Shown here piece by piece: positions 40,900 to 49,955 of a stretch of DNA of 64,000 nucleotides (positions are counted from its first letter, which is position 1; each line of letters opens with the position of its first letter). This DNA comes from Nocardiopsis ansamitocini (GTDB lineage: Bacteria; Actinomycetota; Actinomycetes; Streptosporangiales; Streptosporangiaceae). Both the position numbers and the translations under genes were made by a program. The stretch is taken from positions 468,991 through 532,990 of the forward strand of contig NZ_BSQG01000003.1 of assembly GCF_030268225.1 (NCBI RefSeq), written 5' to 3'. Below the pieces are notes generated by a model, which was not told where the DNA came from, did not search any database, and saw only the letters and a program-made list of their open reading frames with translations.

Positions 40900-41367
40900 A
40901 TGGATCGTGCACAGGGTAAGGCTCAGCGGTCTGCGGATGATCGAGTGCGACCGCGGACCAAGACGGCCCGTTATGCGGCCATGCCTACCGCTGTCGGGTG
41001 CGCCCGCCGCGAGGCGGCTGACAGCCTCAGATCGTGGGGGTGGGGAGAACGCGCCGAAGCGGCTGAGCTGCTGGTCTCGGAATTGGTCACCACCGTGGTC
41101 AGTGCCACCGGTCCGCACGGGGGGCGCCCGGTTATGCCGAACTCGCCGGCCTGCCCACGGTGATCCTGCAGTTGCGGGTCGTCCCGGGCGTGGTACGGAT
41201 CTCGGTGTGGGACGGCGACGCCCGCCCGCCGGTGATGCAGGACGTGAGCATGGGGGAGAGGCGGGGTGCACCTGCTCACTGTGATCAGCAGCCGCTGGGG
41301 CTACTACCTGCCCGAGAGCGGCGGCAAGGTCGTGTGGTGCGAACTTCTCCTCCCCGGCACGCTCTGA
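40900..41367 (+). pseudogene. Anti-sigma-factor-type ATP-binding protein (HATPase_c_3) with two frame disruptions
   Basis: Translation in three successive frames gives one recognisable protein: frame 1 from ATG 40900 (YAAMPTAVGCARREAADSLR, then AAELLVSELVTTVVSATGPH), frame 3 from about 41126 (AELAGLPTVILQLRVVPGVV, then VRISVWDGDARPPVMQDVSM, with the ATPase DxDxxP motif), and frame 1 again from about 41269 (HLLTVISSRWGYYLPESGGK to a TGA at 41365). The sequence therefore has one net base lost near 41115-41135 and one gained near 41255-41268, each by a run of G. Proteins of this type are RsbW-like kinases/anti-sigma regulators, very numerous in actinomycetes. Homopolymer sequencing errors are as likely as real decay. 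Confidence 0.75.
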
Positions 41368-41430
41368 CCGCTGGCGGGCCTGTCGGCTTTCGCCGATCGG
41401 TCGACCGTCGAGGCAGGGAAGAAAAGAGAA

Positions 41431-41460
41431 AGCAGGCCAGAGAAAATCTCTGACCTGCCT
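41431..41460 (-). terminator. Terminator of the Gly-Gly-Val tRNA operon
   Basis: 12-bp arms (41432-41443 and 41447-41458) with one mismatch and a three-base loop; the minus strand continues CTTTCTCTTTTCTT, so this is a T-rich intrinsic terminator directly after the tRNA-Val gene. Confidence 0.75.
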
Positions 41461-41466
41461 CTTGGT

Positions 41467-41541
<75 letters not shown>

Positions 41542-41563
41542 AAGTTCCACAACTTGGAAACCG

Positions 41564-41635
41564 AGCGGACGACGGGATTCGAACCCGCGACCCTCACCTT
41601 GGCAAGGTGATGCTCTACCACTGAGCCACGTCCGC
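41564..41635 (-). tRNA. tRNA-Gly (anticodon GCC), copy 1
   Basis: Minus-strand cloverleaf beginning GCGGACGTGGCTCAGTGGTA; anticodon loop TTGCCAA gives GCC. T-loop GGTTCGAATCC is intact and the acceptor stem pairs over 7 bp. CCA is not encoded. Identical in sequence to the neighbouring copy. Confidence 0.97.
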
Positions 41636-41663
41636 GTGGTGCCCTCGGCCCCACGGTGTTACG

Positions 41664-41735
41664 AGCGGACGACGGGATTCGAACCCGCGACCCTCACCTT
41701 GGCAAGGTGATGCTCTACCACTGAGCCACGTCCGC
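41664..41735 (-). tRNA. tRNA-Gly (anticodon GCC), copy 2
   Basis: Identical 72-base sequence to the copy 100 bases to its left, including a few flanking bases. It is the promoter-proximal gene of the cluster. Confidence 0.97.
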
Positions 41736-41946
41736 GCGGCGATCTAGTGTCCCCGCCGTGACCGGCCGGGTCTCGCTCGCTGCGTTAGGAACTCTATCGG
41801 ATTCCAGCGGTCCTACAAACCTGAAACACACGAACCCGGCGGCGGCCCGTTCGCCGGGGGCGGGCGAAGCGGGCGGCTGCTCCGGTGTGGCCGGTCGTCG
41901 TGGCTGCCGCCGGGGGTCACGGGCGGCACGCCGTGATCGGGCTGGG

Positions 41947-42402
41947 TCAGCGTTCGATGCGGGCGGGGGTGGTGGGCATGTCCGGACGTGGGGGAGCGGT
42001 CAGGTATTGGCCTACGCGCTGGATGACCATGTTCATCTCGTAGGCGACCATGCCGACGTCGCACTCGGAATCGGCGATGACGGCCAGACAGGCGCCTTCG
42101 CCGGCGGCGGCGACGAACAGGAACGCCTTGTCCATTTCGATGATGCTCTGCCTGATGTTGCCAGAGCCGAACTGCCGGCTCGCTCCTCCTGCCAGGCTGT
42201 GCAGCCCCGAGGCGATGGCGGACAGGTGCTCGGCGGCGGAACGGTCTAGTTGACTCGACGATGCCATCAACAGTCCATCGGTGGACAGGACGATGGCGTG
42301 GTGTGTGCCCTCCGCACGGGTGAGGAGGTCATCGAGCAACCAACTCAGTTCTCCAGGGGCGGTGCTCCGTGAAGTCATGGCTCTCTTGATCTGTGTCGTC
42401 AT
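41947..42402 (-). CDS. Roadblock/LC7 domain protein (MglB-like)
   Basis: A 151-residue protein with a roadblock domain: SWLLDDLLTRAEGTHHAIVL, STDGLLMASSSQLDRSAAEH, LSAIASGLHSLAGGASRQFG and FVAAAGEGACLAVIADSECD. Such proteins regulate small Ras-like GTPases and in actinomycetes are normally one of four conservon genes (histidine kinase-like, roadblock, DUF742, GTPase). Here no other conservon gene is present. The start could be the ATG at 42378 (MTSRSTAPG), which has AAGAGAG upstream. Confidence 0.88.
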   Translation of the reverse strand: MTTQIKRAMTSRSTAPGELSWLLDDLLTRAEGTHHAIVLSTDGLLMASSSQLDRSAAEHLSAIASGLHSLAGGASRQFGSGNIRQSIIEMDKAFLFVAAAGEGACLAVIADSECDVGMVAYEMNMVIQRVGQYLTAPPRPDMPTTPARIER

Positions 42403-42752
42403 CGGGAGGAAGGACGTGAGAGGGGCCGGATGGATGGTTTTCCGGGCTTTGCGGGAAGAGTGGAAGGCGCCCGCATCCCACAAGTGTTGCCCAGATGATA
42501 GTCATTCGTAACGTGGGCGTCCGGTTTTGGTAGGGGTTGCGCAGCCTTCGGCAGATCGTCGTTGATGGAGTGTGTCGCGCAGATTCGTTACGGTACTCCT
42601 GCGTTTCGCGCAGGTCCGGGCCCCGGCCGAAGTCGGTCATCCTTGGCTTTTCCCCTTGCCCGCCCCGAAAAGAAACGTGGTGCTTCGGCGGTACACCTGC
42701 GGTGGCAGGATCAAGGGAAGGCGTACGACCAAGAGATGGGGGCTGACCAGCG

Positions 42753-43595
42753 ATGAACATCTGGATTGCCGGGGCCGGTTACGGCTCCGGGCAGGTCGTT
42801 TCGGCGGATGAGGCACGGATTCCGGCACTGGATCACGGAATCACGGTGGGCGACGGCGTCTTCGAGACCGTGAAGTCCATCGGAGGGCGTCCGTTCGCGC
42901 TCACCCGGCACCTGCGACGACTGGCGCGCTCGGCGCGCGGTCTCGGCCTGGGCGAGGTGGACCTCGGCCTGATCTCCGACGGTGTGCGCCGTGCGCTGGA
43001 CGCCAACCCCGGCACCGATCCCGGTCGCGTCCGCATCACGGTTACCGCGGGCCCGGGGCCACTGGGGTCTGAGCGAAGCGGCGAGGGCCACACGATGATG
43101 GTGGCGATCGCCGACTTCCCCGCCCCGGCTGCCACCGTGGACCTCGCGGTCCCGCCCTGGGCCCGCAACGAGAACGGTGCGCTGACCGGGTTGAAGACCA
43201 CCTCCTACGCGGAGAACGTGCTGGCGTTGGAATACGCGCACGGCCGCGGTGCAGGGGAGGCGCTCTTCGCCAACACCGCGGGAAACCTGTGCGAGGGGAC
43301 CGGGAGCAACATCTTCGTGGTGAGCGAGGGGCGGTTGATCACCCCGCCGCTGTCGGCGGGACCGCTCGCCGGGATCACGCGCGAACTGGTCCTGGAGTGG
43401 TTCGGTGCAGAAGAGGCCGATCTTTCGATGGCGCTGCTGCCCACGGTCACCGAGGCGTTTCTGACGTCGACGGGCCGTGACGTCCAGCCGGTGCGTGCGA
43501 TCGACGGCCACGTCCTGTCCGAGGCGCCTGGGCCGCTAACTTCCAAGGCGGCGGCGGTCTTCGCCGAGCGGAGTGCCGCAGACCTGGACCCCTGA
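42753..43595 (+). CDS. pabC: Class IV aminotransferase, probable aminodeoxychorismate lyase (PabC-like)
   Basis: A 280-residue PLP enzyme of the branched-chain aminotransferase/aminodeoxychorismate lyase family. PLP lysine at about residue 148 in ALTGLKTTSYAENVLALEYA, cofactor loop LCEGTGSNIFVVSEGRLITP and the fold segment LDHGITVGDGVFETVKSIGG. As a lyase it would make 4-aminobenzoate for folate; no pabA/B gene is nearby, so D-amino-acid or branched-chain aminotransferase remains possible. The ATG has AGATGGGGG upstream. A textbook terminator follows. Confidence 0.85.
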   Translation: MNIWIAGAGYGSGQVVSADEARIPALDHGITVGDGVFETVKSIGGRPFALTRHLRRLARSARGLGLGEVDLGLISDGVRRALDANPGTDPGRVRITVTAGPGPLGSERSGEGHTMMVAIADFPAPAATVDLAVPPWARNENGALTGLKTTSYAENVLALEYAHGRGAGEALFANTAGNLCEGTGSNIFVVSEGRLITPPLSAGPLAGITRELVLEWFGAEEADLSMALLPTVTEAFLTSTGRDVQPVRAIDGHVLSEAPGPLTSKAAAVFAERSAADLDP

Positions 43596-43638
43596 TCCGT
43601 GTGGTCGGGGTGCAGTGCGCCCGGCCGCCGTGACGACG

Positions 43639-43672
43639 AATGCCGCGACTTTGCCAAGTCGCGGCATTTTTT
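43639..43672 (+). terminator. Intrinsic terminator after the PabC-like gene
   Basis: A perfect 13-bp stem (AATGCCGCGACTT, TGCC loop, AAGTCGCGGCATT; 43639-43668) followed by TTTT. It is a textbook rho-independent terminator. Confidence 0.92.
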
Positions 43673-43806
43673 GTCGATCGCCGTACTTGGCGGGTTTGGT
43701 GATTTTTGTGTCGGGTAAGCCATCTGACGGGATTCTAGGCATCTGTAATCGATTGAGGCATGCCAAATAGCGCGTCCTCGTTCGAGTTGATCGTCCTGAT
43801 CCGTCC

Positions 43807-44226
43807 CTACATGCAGAGGTGCTGCTCGATCTCGGCGTCGAGGTCGACGTAGTCGCCCTCCTGGCCGGCCGGAACAATCTCATAGGTGCGGTGCAGGAAT
43901 TCCGCCAGCGGCGAGATCGCCGCGTCGAACTGGGCTTCACCGAACGGTGACGACAGCGAGATGTTGATGATGCGCTCGCCCTCGCCTGCTGCGGGCCACA
44001 CCCGGACGTCACCCTCGCCGACCTCGCGGACAATGCCCACGGTCAGGAGTTCGCGCGCGAAGATCCACTCAACGGGTTCGTCCTCCCCCACGTGGAAGGC
44101 GACCTTGATGGCGTAGGGGTCGTCGGCGGTGTAGTCGAGCCGAGCCACCAGGGGGACCGCAGTGCGGTCGGGAACGACGAGCCGCAGGCCGAGCTCGCTG
44201 GTGGCAGTGGTGCCGCTGCTGTTCAT
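43807..44226 (-). CDS. ssgB: SsgA-like sporulation/cell-division regulator, probably SsgB
   Basis: A 139-residue member of the SsgA-like protein family, found only in morphologically complex actinomycetes. SELGLRLVVPDRTAVPLVAR, LDYTADDPYAIKVAFHVGED, PVEWIFARELLTVGI, EGDVRVWPAAGEGERIINIS and LSSPFGEAQFDAAIS follow the family from end to end. SsgB recruits FtsZ to sporulation septa in Streptomyces. Position near a tRNA-Val gene and a TIGR02611 membrane protein, and upstream of thrS, matches what I recall of Streptomyces coelicolor ssgB, so SsgB is the preferred paralogue. AAAAGG precedes the ATG. Confidence 0.85.
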   Translation of the reverse strand: MNSSGTTATSELGLRLVVPDRTAVPLVARLDYTADDPYAIKVAFHVGEDEPVEWIFARELLTVGIVREVGEGDVRVWPAAGEGERIINISLSSPFGEAQFDAAISPLAEFLHRTYEIVPAGQEGDYVDLDAEIEQHLCM

Positions 44227-44659
44227 ATGCCAAACCTTTTCTCGTCCGGCCCCGCGCTTCGGGGATCAGTTGCTGTCTCACCCGCTCCAACGCGGTCGAT
44301 CGATGTCTATGACGCGCAACCGGGGAACTTTTTTTACTGGGCGTTGAGGCGGCGGCGAGCCGGTTCTTCCCACGCCCTTCGTCACTCTAATGAGCTGCGG
44401 AAACGAAGAATTTCCGGTTGATCTGTGTGCCACGTCACTCATGTGCGACGTGATCGCCTGGTACGTCCTGGGATGTGGGCTTGCATCGCCCCTAGGTGAG
44501 GCAGTTTCACATTTAGCGGAGGTTACCGCTTTGCCAACCGCAGGTAATGTGACCTCGGTCACTCATTGCTGTACTGGGCTTCCACTGCCGAGTGGACCAC
44601 CCATCCCATCGGATGCGCTAGAGTTTTCCTTGTTCGACCCGCTGGTCGGGGCGAGACGA
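44227..44659. promoter_or_regulatory. Upstream region of ssgB and tRNA-Val(CAC)
   Basis: About 430 bases without a gene, less GC-rich than its surroundings. It must hold the leftward ssgB promoter(s) and the rightward tRNA promoter. Elements seen: an inverted repeat CACGTC/GACGTG (44431-44452, 10-base spacer), AGCGG...CCGCT around 44515-44530, and a Crp-like site listed separately. Confidence 0.5.
44548..44563. promoter_or_regulatory. Crp-like binding site between ssgB and tRNA-Val(CAC)
   Basis: TGTGACCTCGGTCACT fits the cAMP-receptor pattern TGTGA-N6-TCACA at all but the last base and the actinomycete form GTG-N6-GNCAC exactly. It lies about 320 bases upstream of ssgB and 97 bases upstream of the tRNA. 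Confidence 0.4.
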
Positions 44660-44733
44660 GGGCGATTAGCTCAGTTGGTTAGAGCGCGTCGTTCACACCG
44701 ACGAGGTCACTGGTTCGAGTCCAGTATCGCCCA
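44660..44733 (+). tRNA. tRNA-Val (anticodon CAC)
   Basis: Plus-strand cloverleaf starting GGGCGATTAGCTCAGTTGGT. Anticodon stem CGTCG/CGACG encloses TTCACAC, giving anticodon CAC. T-loop GGTTCGAGTCC and the 7-bp acceptor stem GGGCGAT/ATCGCCC are intact; CCA is not encoded. It shares acceptor and T-arm sequence with the tRNA-Val(GAC) 3 kb to the left. Confidence 0.97.
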
Positions 44734-44743
44734 CCCGATCATA

Positions 44744-44780
44744 GAAACGGCCCTGCACTTCTGTGCAGGGCCGTTTCTTT
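44744..44780. terminator. Terminator after tRNA-Val(CAC), also facing the TIGR02611 gene
   Basis: A perfect 15-bp stem GAAACGGCCCTGCAC/GTGCAGGGCCGTTTC (44744-44758, 44763-44777; TTCT loop) followed by TTT. It can serve both the tRNA and the convergent minus-strand gene. Confidence 0.9.
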
Positions 44781-44821
44781 GTCTTCATCGAAGTGAAGCC
44801 GCAGTGTGACGGCCTTGCGCG

Positions 44822-45199
44822 TCAGGATCGGCGCCTGCGCATGCGGCGCGTCTTGATGGCCACCTCGGCGCGTACCCGAGCCATGTGCGCATAGCGCTGC
44901 GCGCGTCGGAGCAGGCCGTGGGCCCAGGCGAACTCCGTTGACAGGATCGCCAGCCCCAGGATGATCCCGCCGATCCCCGGACCGGGGGTGACGCACATGA
45001 CGAGACCGGCCACCACCACGAGCGTGCCGACGACGCCGATGGTGACACGCCAGGTGAGATGGAGTGCCGGATGGGAGCGCATGTGCATCCGCCAGATCCG
45101 GACCCGGGTCCGAGCCCGGCGCCAGCGCCGTCTCCTGTCGTGAACAGGGGCCGCCGTCGGGTCCGGCTCGCTGGTACCAGCGGGAGAGCTCGGGGACAT
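44822..45199 (-). CDS. TIGR02611/PGPGW-family small membrane protein
   Basis: A 125-residue protein: an Arg-rich N-terminus, then LTWRVTIGVVGTLVVVAGLV and MCVTPGPGIGGIILGLAILS, two closely spaced membrane helices separated by the family's Pro-Gly-Pro-Gly turn, then an Arg-rich cytoplasmic tail. Its function is unknown. It lies next to ssgB in actinomycetes, as I recall. Confidence 0.85.
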   Translation of the reverse strand: MSPSSPAGTSEPDPTAAPVHDRRRRWRRARTRVRIWRMHMRSHPALHLTWRVTIGVVGTLVVVAGLVMCVTPGPGIGGIILGLAILSTEFAWAHGLLRRAQRYAHMARVRAEVAIKTRRMRRRRS

Positions 45200-45272
45200 G
45201 CGGACACACTATGCCGGAGGACAAATATCGGTTAGTTAAAAATCACGTGCCGTTCTGTCTTCAACGGCCAGG

Positions 45273-46454
45273 TCAGGGGATGGTCGGACTGAGAAGCCGC
45301 TCCTCGACCGCGACGTCGTAACCATAGATATCCGGAGCCTTCCGGTTCTCCCGCTTCACCAGGAACTCCGCGCTGGAGGCCCGGGACCGTTCGGCGCTGC
45401 GCATCTCCCGGATCAGACTCGTGGACAGCTCCTCGACATAGGCGGCCCGTGCCTGCCGGATCGCCGCGTAACGCTGCAACAAGGATTCGACCGTGCCCAG
45501 CGTGGCCGATCGCAGGCAGTGCGCCAGGGCGATCGCGTCCTCGATCGACTGGTTCACGCTCTGGTTGAAGAACGGCATGATCGGGTGCGCGGCGTCGCCG
45601 GTGAGTACGACACGGCCTTTGCTCCACTCCGGTACGGGGGCCCGCTCGTGCAGGGCCCAGACCCCGATCCAGTCGGCGGCCGAGATCATGTCCAGGACCT
45701 CGCTGCTCCAGCCCGAGAAAGAAGCGCGTAGATCCCCGATGCGGCTCTGCGCGTTCCATGACTCCGGCCGGGCGTGGGAACTGGGGATCGTGGCATTGAA
45801 ACTGACGGCCCGCCCGGAGTCCACCGGGTAACAGGTGAAGTGTCGGTCCTCGCCCATCCACAGCGCCACCCTAGGGCTGCTGTCCCCGCCCACCCGGAAG
45901 GGTACGGACGCCAGGCCGCGGAAGATGCTCAGCCCGGAGAAGGACTGGTGGTCCGGCCACAGGCTCGCCCTCACCACCGAGTGGACGCCGTCCGCAGCCA
46001 CCACCATGTCGGCGTGCACTTCCCGGCCGTCGGCACAGCGCAGCGTGATGACGTCGCTGCTGTCCAAAACATCGGTCACGTAGTGTCCGGAGCGTACGGT
46101 ACCGGCAGGAACCGCGGCCAGCAGCGACTGGTGCAGGTCCGAACGCAGCATCGTGTAAAGAGGCGCCCCGAAACGCTCGGTGAAGTCGCGCCCCATGGGC
46201 AGGGAACCGAGCAAGGAGCCGTCGCGCCAGTCCAGGACGTCGCGGCTGTTCGGCTGTACCGCCATCCGCTCCAGGGCGTCGCCCAGCCCCAGCCGTAGCA
46301 GTAGACGGGTGGCATTGGGGGTGATCTCCATCCCCGCTCCCAGCAGTTGCGGACGCTGGGACTGCTCCAACACCGTCGAGGCGATGCCCTGGCGTGCCAG
46401 CGCGGCCGCGAGCGTGAGCCCGGCAATCCCCGCCCCAACGATGACGATGCGCAC
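45273..46454 (-). CDS. FAD-dependent aromatic monooxygenase (salicylate hydroxylase-like)
   Basis: A 393-residue flavoprotein of the PHBH fold. FAD-binding VRIVIVGAGIAGLTLAAALA at the N-terminus, the DG motif in VVAADGVHSVVRASLW and the ribityl-binding RVVLTGDAAHPIMPFFNQSV near residue 295. The usual GQGANQAIEDA part reads NQSVNQSIEDA, an altered but related helix. Relatives hydroxylate aromatic rings with NAD(P)H and oxygen; the substrate is not known and no pathway genes are near. I use the GTG at 46454; an upstream TTG at 46469 extends the frame by five codons. Confidence 0.88.
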   Translation of the reverse strand: MRIVIVGAGIAGLTLAAALARQGIASTVLEQSQRPQLLGAGMEITPNATRLLLRLGLGDALERMAVQPNSRDVLDWRDGSLLGSLPMGRDFTERFGAPLYTMLRSDLHQSLLAAVPAGTVRSGHYVTDVLDSSDVITLRCADGREVHADMVVAADGVHSVVRASLWPDHQSFSGLSIFRGLASVPFRVGGDSSPRVALWMGEDRHFTCYPVDSGRAVSFNATIPSSHARPESWNAQSRIGDLRASFSGWSSEVLDMISAADWIGVWALHERAPVPEWSKGRVVLTGDAAHPIMPFFNQSVNQSIEDAIALAHCLRSATLGTVESLLQRYAAIRQARAAYVEELSTSLIREMRSAERSRASSAEFLVKRENRKAPDIYGYDVAVEERLLSPTIP

Positions 46455-46639
46455 CTGAAGTACCCCCAATGACGGTTACGCACTATCTCTGCTGCATACC
46501 CGTAAGTCGCCGACCTGCACCATCAACAGCGCAGGCAACGTCAGCAGCCGGGGGCCGATAGCATCGACGGGTGGGCGGTGCCCCGCGTTTCCCCGCGGGC
46601 TCCGCGCGCTTCACATCGAGCGATCCCTGAGGAGTCACC

Positions 46640-48619
46640 GTGTCCGCCGTGCCTGAGCTGCGTATCACCCTCGCTGGAGCCGAGCGTGTGGTGGCGGCCG
46701 GCACTACGGCCGGTCAGGCTCTTGAAGCCGACGGGCGAACGGTCATCGCCGCCCGGGTCAACGGAGAATTGCGCGACCTTGCCCGAGAGCTGGTCGAAGC
46801 CGACACCGTCGAGGCCGTCACGATCGATTCCGACGACGGTCGCGCGATCCTGCGGCACTCCTGCGCACACATCCTGGCCCAGGCCGTCCAGGAACTGTTC
46901 CCCGAGGCCAAGCTTGGTATCGGCCCGCCCATCGACAACGGTTTCTACTACGACTTCGATGTAGAGCGGCCCTTCACCCCCGACGACCTCAAGCGCATCG
47001 AGAAGAAGATGCAGGAGATCGTCAAGCAGGGGCAGCGCTTCTCCCGGCGCGTCGTCTCCGACGACGCCGCGCGCGCCGAACTGGCAGCCGAGCCCTACAA
47101 GCTCGAACTCATCGGCCTCAAGGGCGGCGCCGTCGAGGCGGCCGAGGGTGCCGGTGTCGAGGTCGGCGCAGGCGAGCTCACCATCTACGACAACCTGCAC
47201 GCCCGTACCGGCGAGCTGTGCTGGAAGGACCTCTGCCGCGGTCCCCACCTGCCCAGCACCAAGACCATGCCCGCGTTCAAGCTGATGCGTTCGGCAGCGG
47301 CCTACTGGCGGGGCAGCGAGAAGAACCCGCAGCTCCAGCGCATCTACGGAACCGCCTGGGAGTCCAAGGACGCACTCAAGTCCTACCTCGCCTTCCTGGA
47401 GGAGGCCGAGAAGCGCGACCACCGCAAACTGGGAGCCGAACTCGACCTGTTCTCCATCCCCGAGGAAATCGGTTCGGGGCTGGCGGTCTTCCACCCCAAG
47501 GGCGGCATCATGCGCCGGGTGATGGAGGACTACTCGCGCAAGCGGCACGAGGAGTCGGGTTACGAGTTCGTCTACACGCCGCACGCCACCAAGGGCAAGC
47601 TGTTCGAGAAGTCCGGTCACCTCGACTGGTATGCGGACGGCATGTACCCCCCCATGCAGCTGGACGAGGGCCAGGACTATTACCTCAAGCCCATGAACTG
47701 CCCGATGCACAACCTGATCTTCGACGCACGGGGGCGGTCCTATCGCGAGCTGCCGCTGCGCCTCTTTGAATTCGGGACCGTTTACCGCTACGAGAAGTCC
47801 GGCGTCGTGCACGGGCTGACCAGGGCACGCGGTTTCACCCAGGACGATGCGCACATCTACTGCACCAAGGAGCAGATGGCCGACGAGCTGGACTCGCTGC
47901 TGACCTTCGTGCTCGACCTGCTCCGCGACTACGGCCTCAACGACTTCTACCTGGAGCTGTCCACCCGCGACCCCAAGAAGTCCATCGGCTCCGACGAGGC
48001 CTGGGACGAGGCCACCGAGACGCTGCGCCAGGCCGCGGGCAAACAGGGGCTGGAACTGGTCGACGACCCCGAGGGGGCCGCGTTCTACGGCCCCAAGATC
48101 TCGGTGCAGGCCCGCGACGCCATCGGGCGCACCTGGCAGATGTCCACCATCCAGGTCGACTTCAACCTTCCCGAGCGTTTCGACCTGGAGTACACCGCGG
48201 CCGACGGTTCCCGTCAGCGGCCGGTGATGATCCACCGTGCGCTCTTCGGCAGCATCGAGCGTTTCTTCGCCGTACTGCTGGAGCACTACGCCGGGGCGAT
48301 GCCGCCATGGCTCGCCCCCGTGCAGGTCACCGGAATCCCCATCACCGACGAGCACGTTCCCTACCTGCAGGACGTGGCCGCCAAGCTGCGTGCCGAGGGG
48401 ATCCGTGTCGAGATCGACGCCAGTGACGACCGTATGCAGAAGAAGATCCGCACCGCCCAGAAGCAGAAGGTTCCCTTCATGCTGCTGGCCGGTGACGAGG
48501 ACGCCGGCCGCAACGCCGTCTCGTTCCGTTACCGTGACGGTTCCCAGAACAACGGTGTTCCCATCGACGACGCGGTTGCCGAGATCGTCGCCGCGGTTCG
48601 CGAGCGCCGCCAGGCGTGA
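46640..48619 (+). CDS. thrS: Threonyl-tRNA synthetase
   Basis: The class II aminoacyl-tRNA synthetase that charges tRNA-Thr. 659 residues: a TGS domain (first about 60), the editing domain with [20 protein letters not shown], the catalytic core with the zinc site ([20 protein letters not shown], Cys at about residue 354), motif 2 ([20 protein letters not shown]), motif 3 ([20 protein letters not shown]) and the anticodon-binding domain. GAGGAG lies upstream of the GTG at 46640. I looked for a T-box leader but only about 185 bases separate it from the monooxygenase gene and no T-box elements were seen. Its stop overlaps the next start. Confidence 0.97.
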   Translation: MSAVPELRITLAGAERVVAAGTTAGQALEADGRTVIAARVNGELRDLARELVEADTVEAVTIDSDDGRAILRHSCAHILAQAVQELFPEAKLGIGPPIDNGFYYDFDVERPFTPDDLKRIEKKMQEIVKQGQRFSRRVVSDDAARAELAAEPYKLELIGLKGGAVEAAEGAGVEVGAGELTIYDNLHARTGELCWKDLCRGPHLPSTKTMPAFKLMRSAAAYWRGSEKNPQLQRIYGTAWESKDALKSYLAFLEEAEKRDHRKLGAELDLFSIPEEIGSGLAVFHPKGGIMRRVMEDYSRKRHEESGYEFVYTPHATKGKLFEKSGHLDWYADGMYPPMQLDEGQDYYLKPMNCPMHNLIFDARGRSYRELPLRLFEFGTVYRYEKSGVVHGLTRARGFTQDDAHIYCTKEQMADELDSLLTFVLDLLRDYGLNDFYLELSTRDPKKSIGSDEAWDEATETLRQAAGKQGLELVDDPEGAAFYGPKISVQARDAIGRTWQMSTIQVDFNLPERFDLEYTAADGSRQRPVMIHRALFGSIERFFAVLLEHYAGAMPPWLAPVQVTGIPITDEHVPYLQDVAAKLRAEGIRVEIDASDDRMQKKIRTAQKQKVPFMLLAGDEDAGRNAVSFRYRDGSQNNGVPIDDAVAEIVAAVRERRQA

Positions 48620-49887
48620 CCGAATCACCCCCGGACACCGCTGAACGGTTGATCGGTGAAGCCGTCCTCGCGCTCTCGCGCGAGGACGGCGCGGCGTTCG
48701 AGCGTGCGGCCGATCGAGTGGCCGCCGGACCGGGGACCGCCGACTGGCAGGGCACTGCGGAGGCCGTGCTTGCCGAGTCGCTGCGGCGCTACGTCGCGGC
48801 CGCGTGGCGGCGCGGTTGGCAGCCGACCGACCTCGTCCACTACGTCCGCCGCAGGTTCGGCGACCAGCATGCCGTGGTCGTGGTCGACGCGATTGCCGCC
48901 GAGCTTGCGGACTACCCTGCTGAGACCGTGCACGAGCGGTGGCGCGCCCAACTCCAGGAACTGGGCGGTCCCGAGGTGCGCGTCCCCGGTGCCGACCGTC
49001 TGCGGCTGTGGCGTACGGGGGAGGGCCTGGTCTGGCCCGTCGCGGTGCTGTGCCTATTGGAGACGGTCGCTCTGTTGGCACTGCTGCCGGAGCTGCCCCA
49101 GTTGTGTCCACCGCCGGGACGGGCGCGTCCGGCCGTTGTGCCCGCCACCACCGGTACCCGAGGGCGGGCCGGGCGCCGCATGCTCGACCGGGTGCGCGCG
49201 CTGCTCGCCAAGGCCGAATCCACGGAGTTTCCCGAAGAGGCGGAAACCCTTAGCGCGCGGGCCCAGGAGCTCATGGCCCGCCACGGCATCGACGTGGCGC
49301 TCCTGGACGAGGTTCCGGGGGCACCGTCTGCTCCTGTCGGGATACGCGTCCCGGTCGAGGGCCCCTACGAGGCGTCCAAAGCCACCCTGTTGGAGGTCGT
49401 GGCCACGGCCAACCACTGCCGGACCGTCTGGCACTCCGACCTCGGTTTCTCCACCGTGCTGGGTTTCGGGGCCGAACTGGAGGCGGTGGAACTCCTGCAT
49501 ACTTCGCTTCTCGCCCAGGCCACGACGGCCATGGTGCGGGCCGGATCGGGGCCGCCCGGCAGAGGCAAGAAGGCGCGGGCCCGTACCAAGGAGTTTCGTC
49601 AGTCCTTCCTGGCCGCCTACGTCCAGCGTGTCAGCGAGCGATTGGAGAACATCGCCCACGCCACCGAGCGTGCGGCTGCCCAGCAGGGCGAGCCGGACCT
49701 GCTTCCGGTACTGGCGGCCCGCGACGTGGCCGTGGAAGAGGCCGTCGAGGCGATGTTCCCCGGACTGGTCCGCACCCGCACGCGTGCGGTCGGTGACTAC
49801 GACGGTTGGGTCTCGGGGCTGGCCGAAGCCGACCGCGCCCCACTGCGCGCCCGCCACCAGGTCCACGACGGTCCCGGCGACGGTTGA
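48616..49887 (+). CDS. DUF2786 domain protein
   Basis: A 423-residue cytoplasmic protein. The DUF2786 domain is at about residues 190-230 ([40 protein letters not shown]), followed by a metal-site-like or nuclease-like segment ([20 protein letters not shown]) and a region with [20 protein letters not shown]. The N-terminal 180 residues are helical ([20 protein letters not shown]). DUF2786 proteins are widespread and not well characterised. GTGA overlap with thrS implies co-transcription. Confidence 0.88.
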   Translation: MTESPPDTAERLIGEAVLALSREDGAAFERAADRVAAGPGTADWQGTAEAVLAESLRRYVAAAWRRGWQPTDLVHYVRRRFGDQHAVVVVDAIAAELADYPAETVHERWRAQLQELGGPEVRVPGADRLRLWRTGEGLVWPVAVLCLLETVALLALLPELPQLCPPPGRARPAVVPATTGTRGRAGRRMLDRVRALLAKAESTEFPEEAETLSARAQELMARHGIDVALLDEVPGAPSAPVGIRVPVEGPYEASKATLLEVVATANHCRTVWHSDLGFSTVLGFGAELEAVELLHTSLLAQATTAMVRAGSGPPGRGKKARARTKEFRQSFLAAYVQRVSERLENIAHATERAAAQQGEPDLLPVLAARDVAVEEAVEAMFPGLVRTRTRAVGDYDGWVSGLAEADRAPLRARHQVHDGPGDG

Positions 49888-49955
49888 GGCACCGGTTCAA
49901 GGAGCAGGCCCGGCACCAGGGCGAAATCGACGTCCTGGTGGCAGGATGAGAGGCG

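Noticed and set aside
46455-46639. T-box riboswitch upstream of thrS
   Set aside because: Only about 185 bases are available and I saw neither an AG-bulge stem nor a T-box sequence nor a terminator/antiterminator pair.
46541-49111. 856-codon minus-strand frame opposite thrS
   Set aside because: Antisense shadow of thrS and the DUF2786 gene, with no recognisable domain.
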